Shown piece after piece: positions 1 through 11,969 of a stretch of DNA of 64,000 bases; position 1 is the first letter of the stretch, and each line of letters begins with the position of its first letter. The position numbers and the translations under genes are program-made. Source of the stretch: Vanilla planifolia (Eukaryota; Streptophyta; Magnoliopsida; Asparagales; Orchidaceae); contig JAIUJO010000300.1 of NCBI GenBank assembly GCA_023846275.1, positions 167,377 through 231,376 of the forward strand, read 5' to 3'. The notes under the pieces are model-generated. The model ran no database searches, was not told the origin of the DNA, and worked only from the letters and a program-made list of their open reading frames with translations.

Positions 1-235
1 AGAAAAATAAAACTTTTCCAAAGGTGTTTCACGTCTTTAATCATTGAAAATTTTTTAATAATCTTAGTTCCTTGCTTTCAAGAGCAACTAGTTCACCATG
101 TTCAAAATGCATAACTTGTTCTTTGTTAGTTACCCTATTTCATACTAGACAATTCCATTAGAATAAAAAGCTAAACATTTGAAGCTTAACTCATCAAAAC
201 AAATGGTGACCAACAACAAATGTTTGAGAACTTAG
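1..235. repeat. Tail of a dispersed LTR-type repeat
   Basis: This segment resembles about 33,740-33,960, the last part of the insertion inside the 410-bp satellite. Shared landmarks in the same order are GTCTTTAATCATTGAA, a CTTTSAARAGCAACTAR-like stretch, a TTCAAAAKGCAT block and an ATTAGAAWAMAAANGCTWAACAT block. The similarity stops just before the first 5S relic. It is probably one end of a SIRE-like copia LTR cut by the window edge. No coding sequence is visible. The homology is judged by eye and needs an alignment. Confidence 0.5.
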
Positions 236-304
236 AAATTTTCATAAATGTTTCATTATCATCAAGACAATAATCACACAATTATAATTCTTTACCTTTT
301 ATAT

Positions 305-425
305 GTATGTGTGACCACTACAATGTTATAAGACGAGAACTCTTAAGAACTCAAAAGTTAAGCAATCTTCAATGAGTGTAGTATTGGGAAGGGTGACATT
401 CCGAGAAGTCCTCATGTGCTAATAA
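305..425 (+). pseudogene. 5S rRNA pseudogene, copy 1
   Basis: This follows the length and order of a plant 5S rRNA of about 120 nt. The segment AAGAACTCAAAAGTTAAGC corresponds to the canonical AGAACTCCGAAGTTAAGC around internal box A. The block GTAGTATTGGGAAGGGTGAC corresponds to the box C region, and GAAGTCCTCATGTGCTA corresponds to the conserved 3' end. The 5' third keeps a GTGACCAC-like match to the GATCATACCAGCAC region. Many substitutions, several of the C-to-T type, hit the promoter boxes and helices, so it is very unlikely to be transcribed by RNA polymerase III. It is full length but degenerate. Confidence 0.8.
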
Positions 426-950
426 CATGCTACTTTTAAAAAATAAAGTTGCTATAAACAATAGTTAATAATCGTCATTTAATTACTTAATGTTTACTAA
501 TAACTTCAAACCATTATTATTAATTTCAGAAAATAACAAATATGGCACATAAAAAAGCTATAATAAGATAATAACATTAATATTGTTTAATCAGAGGTAA
601 AATACCTGATTTAGTTTATAATAAATTAGAATTAATTTAATTTTATGCTTTTATATCTGTAATGTTTATAAAATTGTTAGAAAATGGTAATATTATATAT
701 AGAATATTAAAAATTTAAAACTATATCATTAATACCAAATACTATTTATATTTGTTTTCCATATTACATCATAAAATTATTATTTCTAAAATTAATAGTT
801 GAATTTTTCTTAAAATATGTTTAATATTCTAAAATAATAATAAGCCTCAAATATTATTTATATTATGTTATTATTAAATTTTTTGTACGATTAACTTGTA
901 TATTTAAATAATATTAAAAGTTTGATTTTTGAGATTTAAATTTTATTTAA

Positions 951-1256
951 TTATTTTTCTCACTTTTTCCTTTTTATTTCAATGACTTTCAATTTCTCTC
1001 ACTATTGTTTTTTCTCTTGTATCTATTATTTTTTTTAATCTTTCCATTCTCTATCTTCTTGTATTCATTTTGACCTTTCTCTATCATTTACCCTTGTCTA
1101 CTTTCTCATTTCTCTTTATTTTATTTTTTCATTTATTGCCTCTATCTCTCTTATGGTCTTTTCTCACTTTATTAAATCACCTCTCATAACTCTAGATTAC
1201 TCTATTCCTCTCTATATTCATCCTATCAATCCATAACTTTCCCTTCCTTTGGAGGA
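951..1256 (+). repeat. Pyrimidine-rich spacer tract, 5S unit 1
   Basis: This is a T- and C-rich stretch with repeated CTCTCT, TTTCTC and TCATTT words and very few purines on this strand. It sits about 530 bp downstream of 5S copy 1. Equivalent tracts follow copies 2 and 3, so it belongs to the intergenic spacer. Confidence 0.65.
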
Positions 1257-1614
1257 ATAGTTATATTCTTCTCCATTATTTGTTTGTTAGCCCATAAATT
1301 ATTAATATTTAAGAAAGTTTTTTGTTAAATATTTTAATATATAATATTTATGATAAATATATATTTTGCCACATATATTTATTGTGTAATTGTTTTTATA
1401 GGAATGATCACATGATAGAAGAAAAGTTTACGTATTATTGTCTATATTACAAAAATATAAATTTAAATAATTTTTTAATTTATTTTATATAAATAAACTA
1501 TGTATACTATTATATTTTATATAAATTTAAATAATTCATTTTTTATAATTTAATAAAATTTAGAAATCGTTTGTTATTTTTAAGATAATAATCACATAAA
1601 TATAACTTTTTTTT

Positions 1615-1707
1615 GTATTCATGTGTGACAAAAGGAGCATTATAAGCTCTTCTGTGAGAGTAATATTGGGATGGTGACCTCTTGCAAAATTCTTTTATTG
1701 TACTTCT
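1615..1707 (+). pseudogene. 5S rRNA pseudogene, copy 2, internally deleted
   Basis: The 5' part (ATGTGTGACAAAAGGAGCA) and the 3' part (GAGAGTAATATTGGGATGGT, then GACCTCTTGCAAAATTCTT) line up with plant 5S rRNA. The centre, including the CAGAACTCCGAAGTTAAGC segment with box A, is missing, which shortens the copy to about 93 nt. The GGGATGGTGACCTC block is the best-preserved box C of the three copies. Loss of box A means it cannot be a working 5S gene. Confidence 0.75.
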
Positions 1708-2235
1708 TTTTTCATAGTACTTCTTTTTCTAATTAATGATAATAATTGATTTTAATAAAATATTAATTTAAAAAATGAAATTATTACAAATGATAGTTTT
1801 TAATGATCATTTTAGTAAATAATTATCAATAAGAAAATTTAAATATTATTGTTAATTTCATATAATAATAAATATGAAGCATCATATGATATAATGATAT
1901 GGTAACTTTATTAAGGTTTATAATTGAGCAAAATAAATTATATCCACGATAATAAATAAGAATTAACTATACAAATTTTATGTTTTGTAATATTAAGAAA
2001 CCTTAATTATTACATCAATGTTAATTATTATTTATTTTCATTCTCCATATTATATCACATGAGGATAATATAGTTGAATAATAATATTATCTATTATTTA
2101 ATTATCTTTTTAAATTTAATGTATGAAAAACTAAATATTAAATTAAACAAAAAAAATTAAAAAAAATTTGTAATACTCTTAAATAATAATATTTCACAAA
2201 TATCTTATCATATTTTATCATTATTGATGTTTTAC

Positions 2236-2575
2236 TTTAATTTAATCATTTCATGCACTTTTTTCTCTTTATCTCAATGTCTCTCACATTCTCTCATCAC
2301 CATCTATTTTGAATTATCATTCTCTTATTTCTCTGTTCATTCTTTATCTCTTTATATTCGTCTTAGACATTCTCTCTCTTCTATATCATCTAATAGTTTC
2401 TCATTTTTTCTCTTTTGCACCTTTTTTTATTCTCTCTGTTTACGCTATGTTCACTTTTTTTGTCTTCATTAAATCGTCTCTCATCTTAATCTATTACAAA
2501 TTTTCTCTTAATTTTTTCTCTAATCAATCTATGTCATTCTCTATCTCATAAGAAATAGTTCGCTCTATCTTTATA
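2236..2575 (+). repeat. Pyrimidine-rich spacer tract, 5S unit 2
   Basis: This is the same kind of TCTC/TTTC-rich stretch as the one at about 951-1,256, with words such as CTCTCACATTCTCTCATC. It opens long Phe/Ser/Leu-rich frames by composition alone. These are not genes. Confidence 0.65.
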
Positions 2576-2929
2576 ATCTCTTCTCTGGTAACAATAATTA
2601 AGGATCTCTAATGTTATGTTTTTTAATGTATAATATTTAAAATAAATACATATTTAATAATTTATGTTAAGTAAGTACTTAATTTTTTTAATAAGAATTA
2701 TAAAATAATTAATAAACCATATATGTATTAATATGTATGTAATTAGAAAATAACAATTTATGAAATTTTTTATTAATTTTATATAAATAAAATGTTATTA
2801 TTAAAATATGTTATGCTACGTATAATAAGTCTATAATTTTTGAAAGTGGATGTGGTTAATCATTTCGAAAATTTAGATACACTTTATTATTTTTCAAACA
2901 ATAATCACAAACCTATGAATTTGTCTTTC

Positions 2930-3055
2930 TATGCCTCGACAACCACACCAATAATATTGCATAGGATCTCATTAGAACTCAAAAGTTAAGCATTCTTGGA
3001 CAAGAGTATTGTTAGGATTAGTGAACACTTCAAAAGTTCTAAATTAGCACCTATT
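2930..3055 (+). pseudogene. 5S rRNA pseudogene, copy 3, best preserved
   Basis: This is the clearest copy. GGATCTCATTAGAACTCAAA matches the canonical GGATCCCATCAGAACTCCGA, followed by AGTTAAGCATTCTTGGACAA for AGTTAAGCGTGCTTGGGCGA (box A and intermediate element). GAGTATTGTTAGGATTAGTG then stands in for the box C region. The 5' end keeps ACAACCACACCAATAATATT, comparable to the ATCATACCAGCACTAA region. The substitutions are mainly C-to-T and G-to-A, as expected from decay of methylated cytosines. It is full length but clearly a relic. Confidence 0.85.
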
Positions 3056-3639
3056 GTATTTAGAATATTTCTTTATATAGTGAATGATAATTTATTTCAG
3101 TAATATGTTATTGTCAAATAATTAAATTATTATAAATGATAGTTTTTAATTGCAATTTTACAAATTAAGTATTAGGGAATACTTTATATCATTATTATCA
3201 ATTTCATGTAATAAAAAATATTGTAAATCATATATATAATAAAGTAATAAATTTACTATAATTTACTATTAACTAAAATAACTTATAATAATTATAATAT
3301 AATAGAATTAATTTAGTTTTATGCTAATATATATATGTTGTGTAGAGAAAATTTTAGCTATAGTAAAATTTTATTATTGAATATTAGAAATCTAAAATTT
3401 TATTATTAATGTTAAATAGTATTATCTATATTACATCACATAAATATAATACATTACAATAACCATGTTATTTACTTTTTACTAAGTTTTAAATTTTAAG
3501 TATGAAAAAAAATATATTAAATATAATGTTAATATATTATTTAAATATCTGAAATAAACATAAACTTAATAAACCCAAAATATTTTTATATTTTTTAAAT
3601 TAATAAATATTATAGGTCAATAACTTATCATATCTTAGT

Positions 3640-3800
3640 TTCTCATTTCTGTCATTTTTCCATATTTATTCATTCCTTGAATCTCATTTGTGTTTCCTCT
3701 TTTTCCTTCATTAAATTTTCTCATCTCTCTCTAACTAATTTCTTCTTTATTTTTCCGTTATAAATCTTTATGTTTCTCACTCTTTTACAAATATAGTTGT
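3640..3800 (+). repeat. Pyrimidine-rich spacer tract, 5S unit 3
   Basis: This is a shorter TTTCTC/TCATTTC-rich stretch about 585 bp after 5S copy 3. It is followed by an AT-rich block that resembles the one after the first tract. It supports a third, partial unit before the array stops. Confidence 0.55.
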
Positions 3801-4199
3801 CTCCAATGCTATAATCACCTTTTAAATCCATTAATTAAAAAAATTTAAGGAATCTCTAATATTGCATAGCTTAATATACAACAATTATGATCAATATATA
3901 TTTTATCATTTATATTTGTTACATAATTTAATTGTTTCATTTATAGATTAAGAACATAAAAGAAGAAAATCTTATACATTAATATCTATGTTATAAAAAG
4001 AAAATACTTTCTATAATTTTTTATTATTTAATATAAATAAATTAGTTTAATAATAATATATTATAACATATATAATATGTATTAAATTTTTTCAAAGTTT
4101 TTATTGAAGTGAAAATGTGTTTATGAACCATGTTTAGGGTGAATTATGGTTTAAAAATATCTTTGCTAAGTTTATAATTGTATTTCTTTTAGAAAAATT

Positions 4200-5560
4200 C
4201 CATATTAAAATAATTTTACTTTTATAAATAAGTTTTTTAATAAATATAATAATTTATAAATTCTATAACTAAAACAAAAGTTTAAATAGTACACAAAAAT
4301 TTTTAGGTTGCTTAGTTCAAATTGCAACACATTTGCACCCAATTGAGGCCAATCAAAACTCCAAAAATTAAAGAATGACAAGCTCAGATTTTTCTTTTGG
4401 TTCACCTCCAACCTACAAGCTTTTACTTAATTGACTATAACTTGTGCTTTTATGAGCTTAAGATTAACTATGTTTCTTATTAGTTGAAACAAAATTATTA
4501 CTTTTCCAAATGTTGGGTCACCCGAACAAAAAGTAAAACAAAAATGCAAAAAGAAATACATTTTTGGTAAAACATAAGACTTTTTCTATGTTTGTTGAAG
4601 AATGCAAAAAGGTACAAAGAGCTAAAAATTATGAAATGTCTTGAGATGATGACAGCTTAGAAGCGTTAAGCTTTGTTCGAAAAATTTGGAATCACTAGTA
4701 GTCATAAGCCTTAGGTGCTATTAGAAGAAATTTACAATAGTAGATTTTGATGCATTGCTTCTCTAAAATGGTAAAATCATTCTCATGTTCACTAGTTTCT
4801 CATTCATAATGGTTAGATATTTATTGAAAAAGTTTTCTTGTAATGATTCGAATTTTAGTGAAAATTTATTAGTAGAGTAGTTTCAAAATAGCTTAAGAAC
4901 ATCTCAAAATGATCTTAGAAAATGGCTGGTACAATTAGATAATATTAGCTAGTTATCTAGCGATTATGCAGAATTTACTAGAGCAGTTAGATCGACACAT
5001 AGGATATGTCAACTGTCTAATCAAATGCTGTAATGGTGGATGTGTTCTGGACTGTTAGATGTCCTTTACAAGAATAATGTCATTCGATCTTGTAAGATTA
5101 GATCTAGATCATTTAAATAATCAATAGTTAAAATGCTATTAGATCATAATAATTTGATGAATCAATGAGTTACAAGAGGTGAAGCGATAACGTTCTAATG
5201 GTGGATGTGTTTTGAACTCCTAGATGTCCTTAATAAGAATAATGCCATTCGATCTTGCAAGATTAGATTTAGATCATTTAAATAATCAACAGTAAAAATG
5301 CTATTAGATCATAATAATTTGATGATCAATGAGTTACAATAAGTGAAGCGATAACGTTCTAATGGACATAGGAAATGTACGATTGAATATATTAAGATCA
5401 CTATTCAAAGGAATAAGCAATGTCTACTATGAAAATATGCGATTAGACGATGTTGAGTCCTACTTGTTTCTGATGGAGGTGAACACGAGCGACATAGTCC
5501 CCACATTGTAAATGACAAAGCCTATTTTATTTTTTATAAGCATTGGCTCGACCAAAACAT
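4200..5560. mobile_element. Decayed LTR fragment, SIRE/copia-like
   Basis: Several blocks resemble the insertion at 31.9-33.0 kb in the same order. These include GGTTCACCTCCAACCTACAA (against GATTCACCTCCAACATACTA) followed by a TTGACTATAACTTGTGC-like block, then an AGCTTTGTTCGAAAAAWTTG-like block, then a block around AGCTTAAGAACATCTC. The TTAGGTTGCTTAGTTCAAAT piece near 4,304 is comparable to the TTTTAGGTGGCTTTGCTTGT piece of the LTR at 48.66 kb. The right part is rich in GATC/CGAT words, a style also seen in the U3 regions of the other LTRs here. No gag or pol is attached. Treat it as a solo or truncated LTR. The family assignment is inferred. Confidence 0.45.
5031..5359 (+). repeat. Tandem duplication, two 165-bp units
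   Basis: The unit starting TAATGGTGGATGTGTT at 5,031 recurs at 5,196. It includes AGATGTCCTT, the CATTCGATCTTG(T/C)AAGATTAGAT block, TCATTTAAATAATCAA and GCGATAACGTTCTAATGG. The two units differ at only about a dozen positions and by a few single-base indels. That is far closer than any other repeat pair in the window, so the duplication is much younger than the LTR fragment it sits in. Confidence 0.9.
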
Positions 5561-5915
5561 CAAAGCCTATTTGGAGCTAGCTACACCCTTATGTGCTTGC
5601 GATTTCATCACCAAAGCATACTCATTTCATAAAAGTTTTTTAGGGTCCAACCCAATGCATAACTATGTTTGGTTTAAATACTACCCAGTTTTATCTAGCA
5701 CGCTACATCAACTTCTTCAGAAATTTACCATGAATTGCATGATTTTACCAGATCTGCTCCCCATTATTTTTCTTGACATGTTTCTGGGGCATAAGCTTGG
5801 CTTAAGGTGTTTGCATTTAGAACAACTTGGAACGTGCCATAATTTTTCTATTTATTTAGTCATGAAAATTTTAGAAGAGTTATTTTTTGATTTAATCAAT
5901 ATTTCATATACTTAA
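5457..5915 (+). other. Unrecognised open stretch of about 153 codons
   Basis: The frame is open from just after a stop at 5,454 to a stop at 5,913-5,915. The first ATG in frame is about 60 codons into the stretch; an in-frame TTG lies at 5,571. The conceptual product has Trp, Cys and His scattered through it and no low-complexity bias, for example KHWLDQN and HNYVWFKYYP, which is unusual in this AT-rich setting. I do not recognise a family. It directly follows the LTR-like fragment, so it may be a piece of an unidentified element. It could also be chance. It has no intron signals I can support and no detectable partner. Confidence 0.2.
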
Positions 5916-8900
5916 CATACAACTCTATGAAAAAATATAAAAGTATTACTTAACCAAGGAAAGAATGACTCTAAAATACAACTATGTTGTTTTAATCAAT
6001 TAATGGTTTAAGTAGGATTTGAGCCAATAAAAGAATTTAGAGATTGAATAAATGAAACCTATTCATTTGCTAAATTAAGGAAAATTTCAAAACATTTTGT
6101 TCCTTGTATACTATTTAAAATTGATACGAAAGGAGAGTGAGTTCAAATCAACAAACTAGAATTTTATTTGATAGTAACATAAAAACTTATCATATTAGCA
6201 CTAATTATAGTCTAATCTATCATGAACTTCGTAGAACATATGGCACACTTCAATTATTTTTTATGTGTAATAACTAGTTTTATAAAATTTCAAAGTGTTT
6301 TAATACATCCAGTAACATGTTGGTGGTGTTTGGATCCACCATTCTATTGAGCTATAAATGGAACCCAACACGAACAAACCCCTAATGAACATTTTCACAT
6401 CACATAGAAGCTTATAGTTTTAAATATGACCACGTACGTTGCAGAATGGTGGGGGAAATGTAAGATTATAATAATTGCACTTCAAGTAGAAGCTTTTATT
6501 TGTGGAAAAAACCTAAAATGATGAAATTTAAAGTAAAAGCAAGCTTGTGGCAAAAAGGTACAATATTCAATCTTTGTTAGGCATTCAAGATATTATTACA
6601 TAAACCAAAGTTGAATATCTCTTGGATATGCATTTATATTGATCTAGTATGCCTCTAGTCTTTTTTTCAAGCTATAGGATTTTTTATTTCTCCACTTCAC
6701 TTTAACTTGTATCACATTATTATGTTTTTATCCTAATTTCTTGGTCCTTTAACAAACTTGAAAGGTCATTTTTTCTAAGGATTATGGGGTCCATTAGCGT
6801 TATATTGTCTTGCCCAATTTAAACTTAGACAAATAAGAAAAATTGAAGTTAAAAAATACAGAACCCATTGTTCGCTTGTAAGGAGGAAATAAAAAACAGT
6901 TTCATTCATAAATTCAATGGTTCCATGTAATCATATTCTAAAATGGAAGTGTTGGCAAAACTATCCAAACACAATAAAAATCCATATATACAATACATCT
7001 GTCAATGAGCTCATATACAAAGCATAAAGACACACACTATAAGCCAATTGAGCTCTAATATCCCACAACTTTGCTTTGGTTTACATCCTAGCCTATGATG
7101 TAGCAATGGCATGAACATCGTATACGTGGGGAAGCTACTAGATATGTGAAGTAAAAAGTGTAAGCATTTCATGATGTAAATAATAGTGAAGATGGAAAAA
7201 TAATTGAAGTTATCCATGATGACCTAGAAAAATATGAAATATTTTAATTATTGCAAACACTTTTGAATTAACAAATATATTGCATGCATATAGTCATCCC
7301 TCGTTAATAACATTAGATAGTATTCATAGCACGTTGCTTCCTTTACTTTCCTTCTTTTCTACTTCTTGCATTAAAATTTAATTTATTTCATCTTTCCTTA
7401 TTATGTTCTCAAGAATTCTAATTGTTAAATACGACAATAACCTTGTAACCATTGAATCCCATATTACATCATCATCTATCACAAGGATGCTACCCATAGT
7501 AGCCTTCATCTAGTGCTCACAATGGTATGGTCTACTTAAAAGTTTTTCTTCATGCAAAGAGAAAATAAATGGTAACTTGCAATTATTAAGAAAAATATTA
7601 CTCTTCTTTTTATTAATGAAAATACTATTTTAACTGTATTAGCCACAAAAATACTCATATTCCTTCATCAATCAAAGGCCTACTTTTAACACAAATTAGT
7701 ACTTTTGCCAAAAGTTATGTATGTCAAGATCACTTCGAAAAAACATCTCAAAAATCAAAGGAAGCATAAAGGAGTTAACAAATATTTCTAATAGTAGTCC
7801 CAAGACCTAAAAAAATATTGAATAACAAAATGATCGAACGTATCAAAAACTAAATAATAATCTAGCATTTACATGCAACCTATAACTAAGGTGCCACCTT
7901 GAAGTTGCATTCCAATATATATTTAACTAAGCAATGTGGTTACCAAAGACCACAAATTTAGAGAAGAAATACTGTAAAATATATGCCCAACATGGCTTTT
8001 ATGTTCCATAAAGTTACAATAAAGGACAACTTTAGATGAAGATGGAGTAATATAGATTCCTCATATGTGTTGTAAGGTATTGGCTAGTTATTTCTTAAAA
8101 AACTTTGATCCACTTTATATTGTTAGTTAGATTTCACAAGAATTTTAGAAAGTTGCCTATAACTAAATTTGAAGTAGATCAAATGGTCATTTAGATTTAG
8201 GAGCATTTTTTGTACAACTATGATCTAGAGATTGTACAATGTAATTTAGTGAAACAACTAATTAGATAACTAATTTCCTTTGAGACTCACTCTTTTATGT
8301 CACTTAAAATACATTATGTAAATATGATAATAGATATTGTAATGTATAATGGATGCATAACACATAAGGTTAAAATCAATCTTGGGTTCTCAAAATTATG
8401 TGCTAAATAAAACCAAGGATAGCATAAATGTAATCCTCTTAACACTTACATATGTTGTCTATTATCATAAGATTGATAAAATCTAATGACGATATTTGTA
8501 TAAAATCTTCCAATCCTTTTTGTTATATTATGGACTTGTTAATCGTACTTATATAGTATCAACTCAAATCTATGTAACAATTTGTATTTAAATTATTCAT
8601 TCATTTCATACTCACTATTTGAAGGAAAGGGGTCACAAAAGTTTAGTAAAAACCTTTCATATTGCACAACTCATGTAATTATATGAACAAATATCAACAA
8701 GTACTATTGTACAAGGTTGACAACGTATAAGACCAATGTACGATTATCTGATAATGTATCAATCTCATTGTGAATTGCTATTGTACTATTACGATGAGAA
8801 CATAACATATATATATATATATGTATAAGGTATGAGACACATAGTGAGAAAGCTAATTATACAAATAAAAAACAAATATAACTTTATATGAGCAATATGT

Positions 8901-11900
8901 ACTCAAAATACAAATGTTTATGTATAATTAATTCCTTTATGTAGTTCATTATTATTAACACTAAAATGATTTATCTATGGCAAAAAAATTCAAAGCTTTA
9001 CTTAGTTACAAATAATAACATAAGACTTATGGATGACTGGGATAACACAAAAGCATTAATAAGTGAACAAAAGTGATGAATGCAATATTTTGTGCAACAA
9101 GAGAATGTTATAACATGTTTTAAAAATTTAGCAATTCAAAACGATAAAAAAAAGAAAACACATGATTGTAGCCACACCACCAAGAGAAAAATTCTCCATG
9201 GTTTGTGACATAATTTTAAGAATTTGTTCAACAGATGTCATGAAAATGTCACTTATAATGAACCACTTATAATACCATCATATTTGAAACCTTTGGGAAC
9301 AACTCTAAAAAATAATTAGTAATAACAAAACATGGCTTTCACGTCATCAAACAATGAAAAAGTTTTATTGGGTTACCACTTATGCCATGTTACCTTCCCA
9401 AATCGAACTAAAAATGATAGTAACATGGTTTGTTTTTCATATCCCATCATAGAGCCACCACCTACTTCACATGACATCCTATTGTTTTCACGTCTGCATT
9501 CCTACAAGACTATGACCCATAATGTTATAGGAGTAACATCACAGTTGTGATTTCTCTAATATTAGTAAATTTATAGATATCGCAATAAAGAAAATCTGGA
9601 AACTTTCCTAGTTTATTTTTGTCATCGTTCTATAGATCATTAGCCTTAATAAACAATTTTTATTTTTCCTTTTCTCTTCTTCTTTTATTAATTTTTCTTT
9701 GTTTTTATTATTATTAGACATATTGCTAAAAGGCATAGATGTATACATACATACATATATAGGTATATATAAACAAAAATCGACCTTATAATAGAATATT
9801 GTAACAAAGATCAAAACATATGTTAAGAATTAATGCTATAGAATATATTTACAACGCAATCGATAATATGTTTCAATTAACTAAGCACTTAATCTACTTA
9901 CAAACTGTTATATAGCTAACATTCCTATTTGTTGTTGTATTCGTCTTCTACTACTTTTCAATTTCTATTGTTTTGGCCACCCATCTCCTTCAAAATTCTT
10001 ATTTCTTTATATTAACATCTACATTTACTTCATTCACAAACTATTGACAAACATATAACAAAAACTATGAAATCTTTATGCAACTAACTATTCAAAACCA
10101 TCTCATTTCTCCTATCCACCCAAATATACTTTATGAACATGCATGAGTAATTATTAATTCAAGATGCTGGGTAGATTTACTACGTGACTAGTAACTTACA
10201 AAATTTGATTATACCATTTAACGTTTCAATTGTATGATAAGGCTCTTTGGTTGCGCTTCACAACCATTTTAAATTGTACATTCACTTACTTCTAACAATT
10301 TTAAGGTACCTTCTCTATTAAGATATGATGTTGGTGAAAAGTGAATAGTTGCATTAGTTATAGCTGATAAAAGTTTAATAGTCAGAGCAAAGTGGTTCAA
10401 TATATGATGGTTTTGCAATAATTGAGTAATCTATTATATTGGGATGAACAAGAAGGTTGGCCCTAAAGTACTCATCACTCTGCAAGTGGAGTTTGTTGTC
10501 TTATTTAGACTTTGCCATCCATGGCAATAAAATATTTATATAATGTTCCAAATGATGAACATTGATTGAAAGAAAGAAATGTTATTAATCATAGAAAAGA
10601 GCAAAGATATCACCCAGTTACAATTATCTCAATGACTGGATATTTCATTGTAGTGGTTTGCAGTGGATGCTTTGTTGACAACTTATGTGTATTATTCCAA
10701 TGTAGTAAAAAAATGATGCATGTATTTGCCTCACATATTAACAAATGTAACATACTATATGATTGCTTGGTTAGTGTGAAGCAACAATTTAGGAGAAACT
10801 AAAGAATTATTTGCACCTTGTATGTTCCTAACATCATTACAATTGTACTTTAGAGATGTACAAACATATCTTTACAATGTATATGATAACATTTGCAAGC
10901 CATATCCAATAACAATAAATACATGAATTGGAAAACATGCATTTTATTAATAAAACATACATTAAATGCAACAAACTATTGATGACATAAAACTAATTGC
11001 CAAACTACAATGAAATCACTAAACCATGCAATATGGATTTGTAAAGTGGTAATTGAAGCTTAAATAAAACCAAACAATCTTCTTATGTTTAATCTACCAT
11101 AGCATATTATATGTTTGAATGCCACCTCCATACAAATTAGTGAGGGCCTTAGTGAGGCTCAAATTGAGGGCATCATTTAGTTAATATTTGTATCAAACAC
11201 CTTTGTCCAAGGGATTGTCCTAGCTAGTGTTTGAAAATCTTAACAAATCTCATATAAGCCTTTAAAATTGGTGTTAAAAATTTGAATCTTATTAGTTTTC
11301 CTCCAGAATGTACTATTCTTTGAGCTTCCAATAACATCCAATAATTGATGGTAGGCATAATCCTGGCTTGTTCACCTTATTATAACTTTTTGTTATCCAC
11401 CATAGCTATACGCAGCTATACTCTAATGGTTTTTTTTTTTGTGATGATTCCTAACATTTATTCTAAAAATTTCAATCTCTACAAACATTTGCATATTGTA
11501 CAAAAAAATTGCATATGCTCATAAACATGATCATAAAATAAGCAAATGAATTAAAGTTGGAAACCAAACAATTGAAGCATTGATGGAAATGATAGAGTTT
11601 GATTGAACATGTTACATCCGATATTTCTATTAGGATCCTTTTGTTGTAGAAACTTAGAGATTTCAAATTTGTTGTATTCTCTTGACATAACCTATCACAG
11701 CACTTGCTTGGGCTAACCCTTACTGCAGCACGAAGATAGCTGATAAAATCCTTCATGTTACTAAAACCTGGCTTATGCACTTATAGTAGGATGGATGACA
11801 ACTTGAGCATTCTTTACATTGTGAAGAAGTTATGGGCATTTTTTTTCATTATCCTTTTTGTGAATCGTCAAGTCTGGATAGAGTGTTTATAATTTCTATC

Positions 11901-11965
11901 ATTAATGTCGCACATAATAAATTGTGGAGTGACCACACTGGTTTATAAGTGAACAACATGATTTT
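5916..11965. other. AT-rich region without recognised genes
   Basis: I see no conserved domain, RNA gene or tandem structure here apart from a short AT microsatellite. Short open frames at 9,332-9,550 and 10,566-10,802 (+) and 7,011-7,217 (-) have no recognisable motif and no supporting context. The stretch is probably very old repeat debris. Confidence 0.6.
8806..8823. repeat. Short AT microsatellite
   Basis: This is a run of AT dinucleotides following ACATAACAT and ending in ATGTATAAGG. It is a simple repeat with no further meaning visible. Confidence 0.9.
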
Positions 11966-11969
11966 AGTG

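Larger units (their letters stand above)
236..4090 (+). repeat. Decayed 5S rDNA tandem array, about 1.31-kb units
   Basis: Three relics of the 5S rRNA gene lie in the same orientation at about 305, 1,615 and 2,930, so the spacing is about 1,310 and 1,315 bp. Each is followed by an extremely AT-rich spacer, then a TCTC-rich pyrimidine tract (about 950-1,256, 2,236-2,575 and 3,640-3,800), then another AT-rich block containing an ATTTATGATMAATATATATTTT-like segment (clear near 1,340 and 3,885). Shared gene, shared spacer and constant spacing mean head-to-tail rDNA units rather than scattered 5S-derived SINEs. No fourth 5S copy is visible near 4,240, where an LTR-like fragment begins. All units look inactive. 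Confidence 0.75.

Noticed and set aside
2224-2551. Phe/Ser/Leu-rich frames that look like membrane peptides
   Set aside because: They lie in the pyrimidine-rich spacer tract of a 5S unit. Hydrophobic residues follow from TTT/CTC/TCT codons alone.
305-3055. Functional 5S rRNA genes
   Set aside because: All three copies have mutations in the internal promoter and helices, and copy 2 lacks box A. They are relics.
305-3055. 5S-derived SINE (SINE3) insertions
   Set aside because: The copies are equally spaced, in one orientation and share spacer architecture, which fits tandem rDNA units better than independent insertions.
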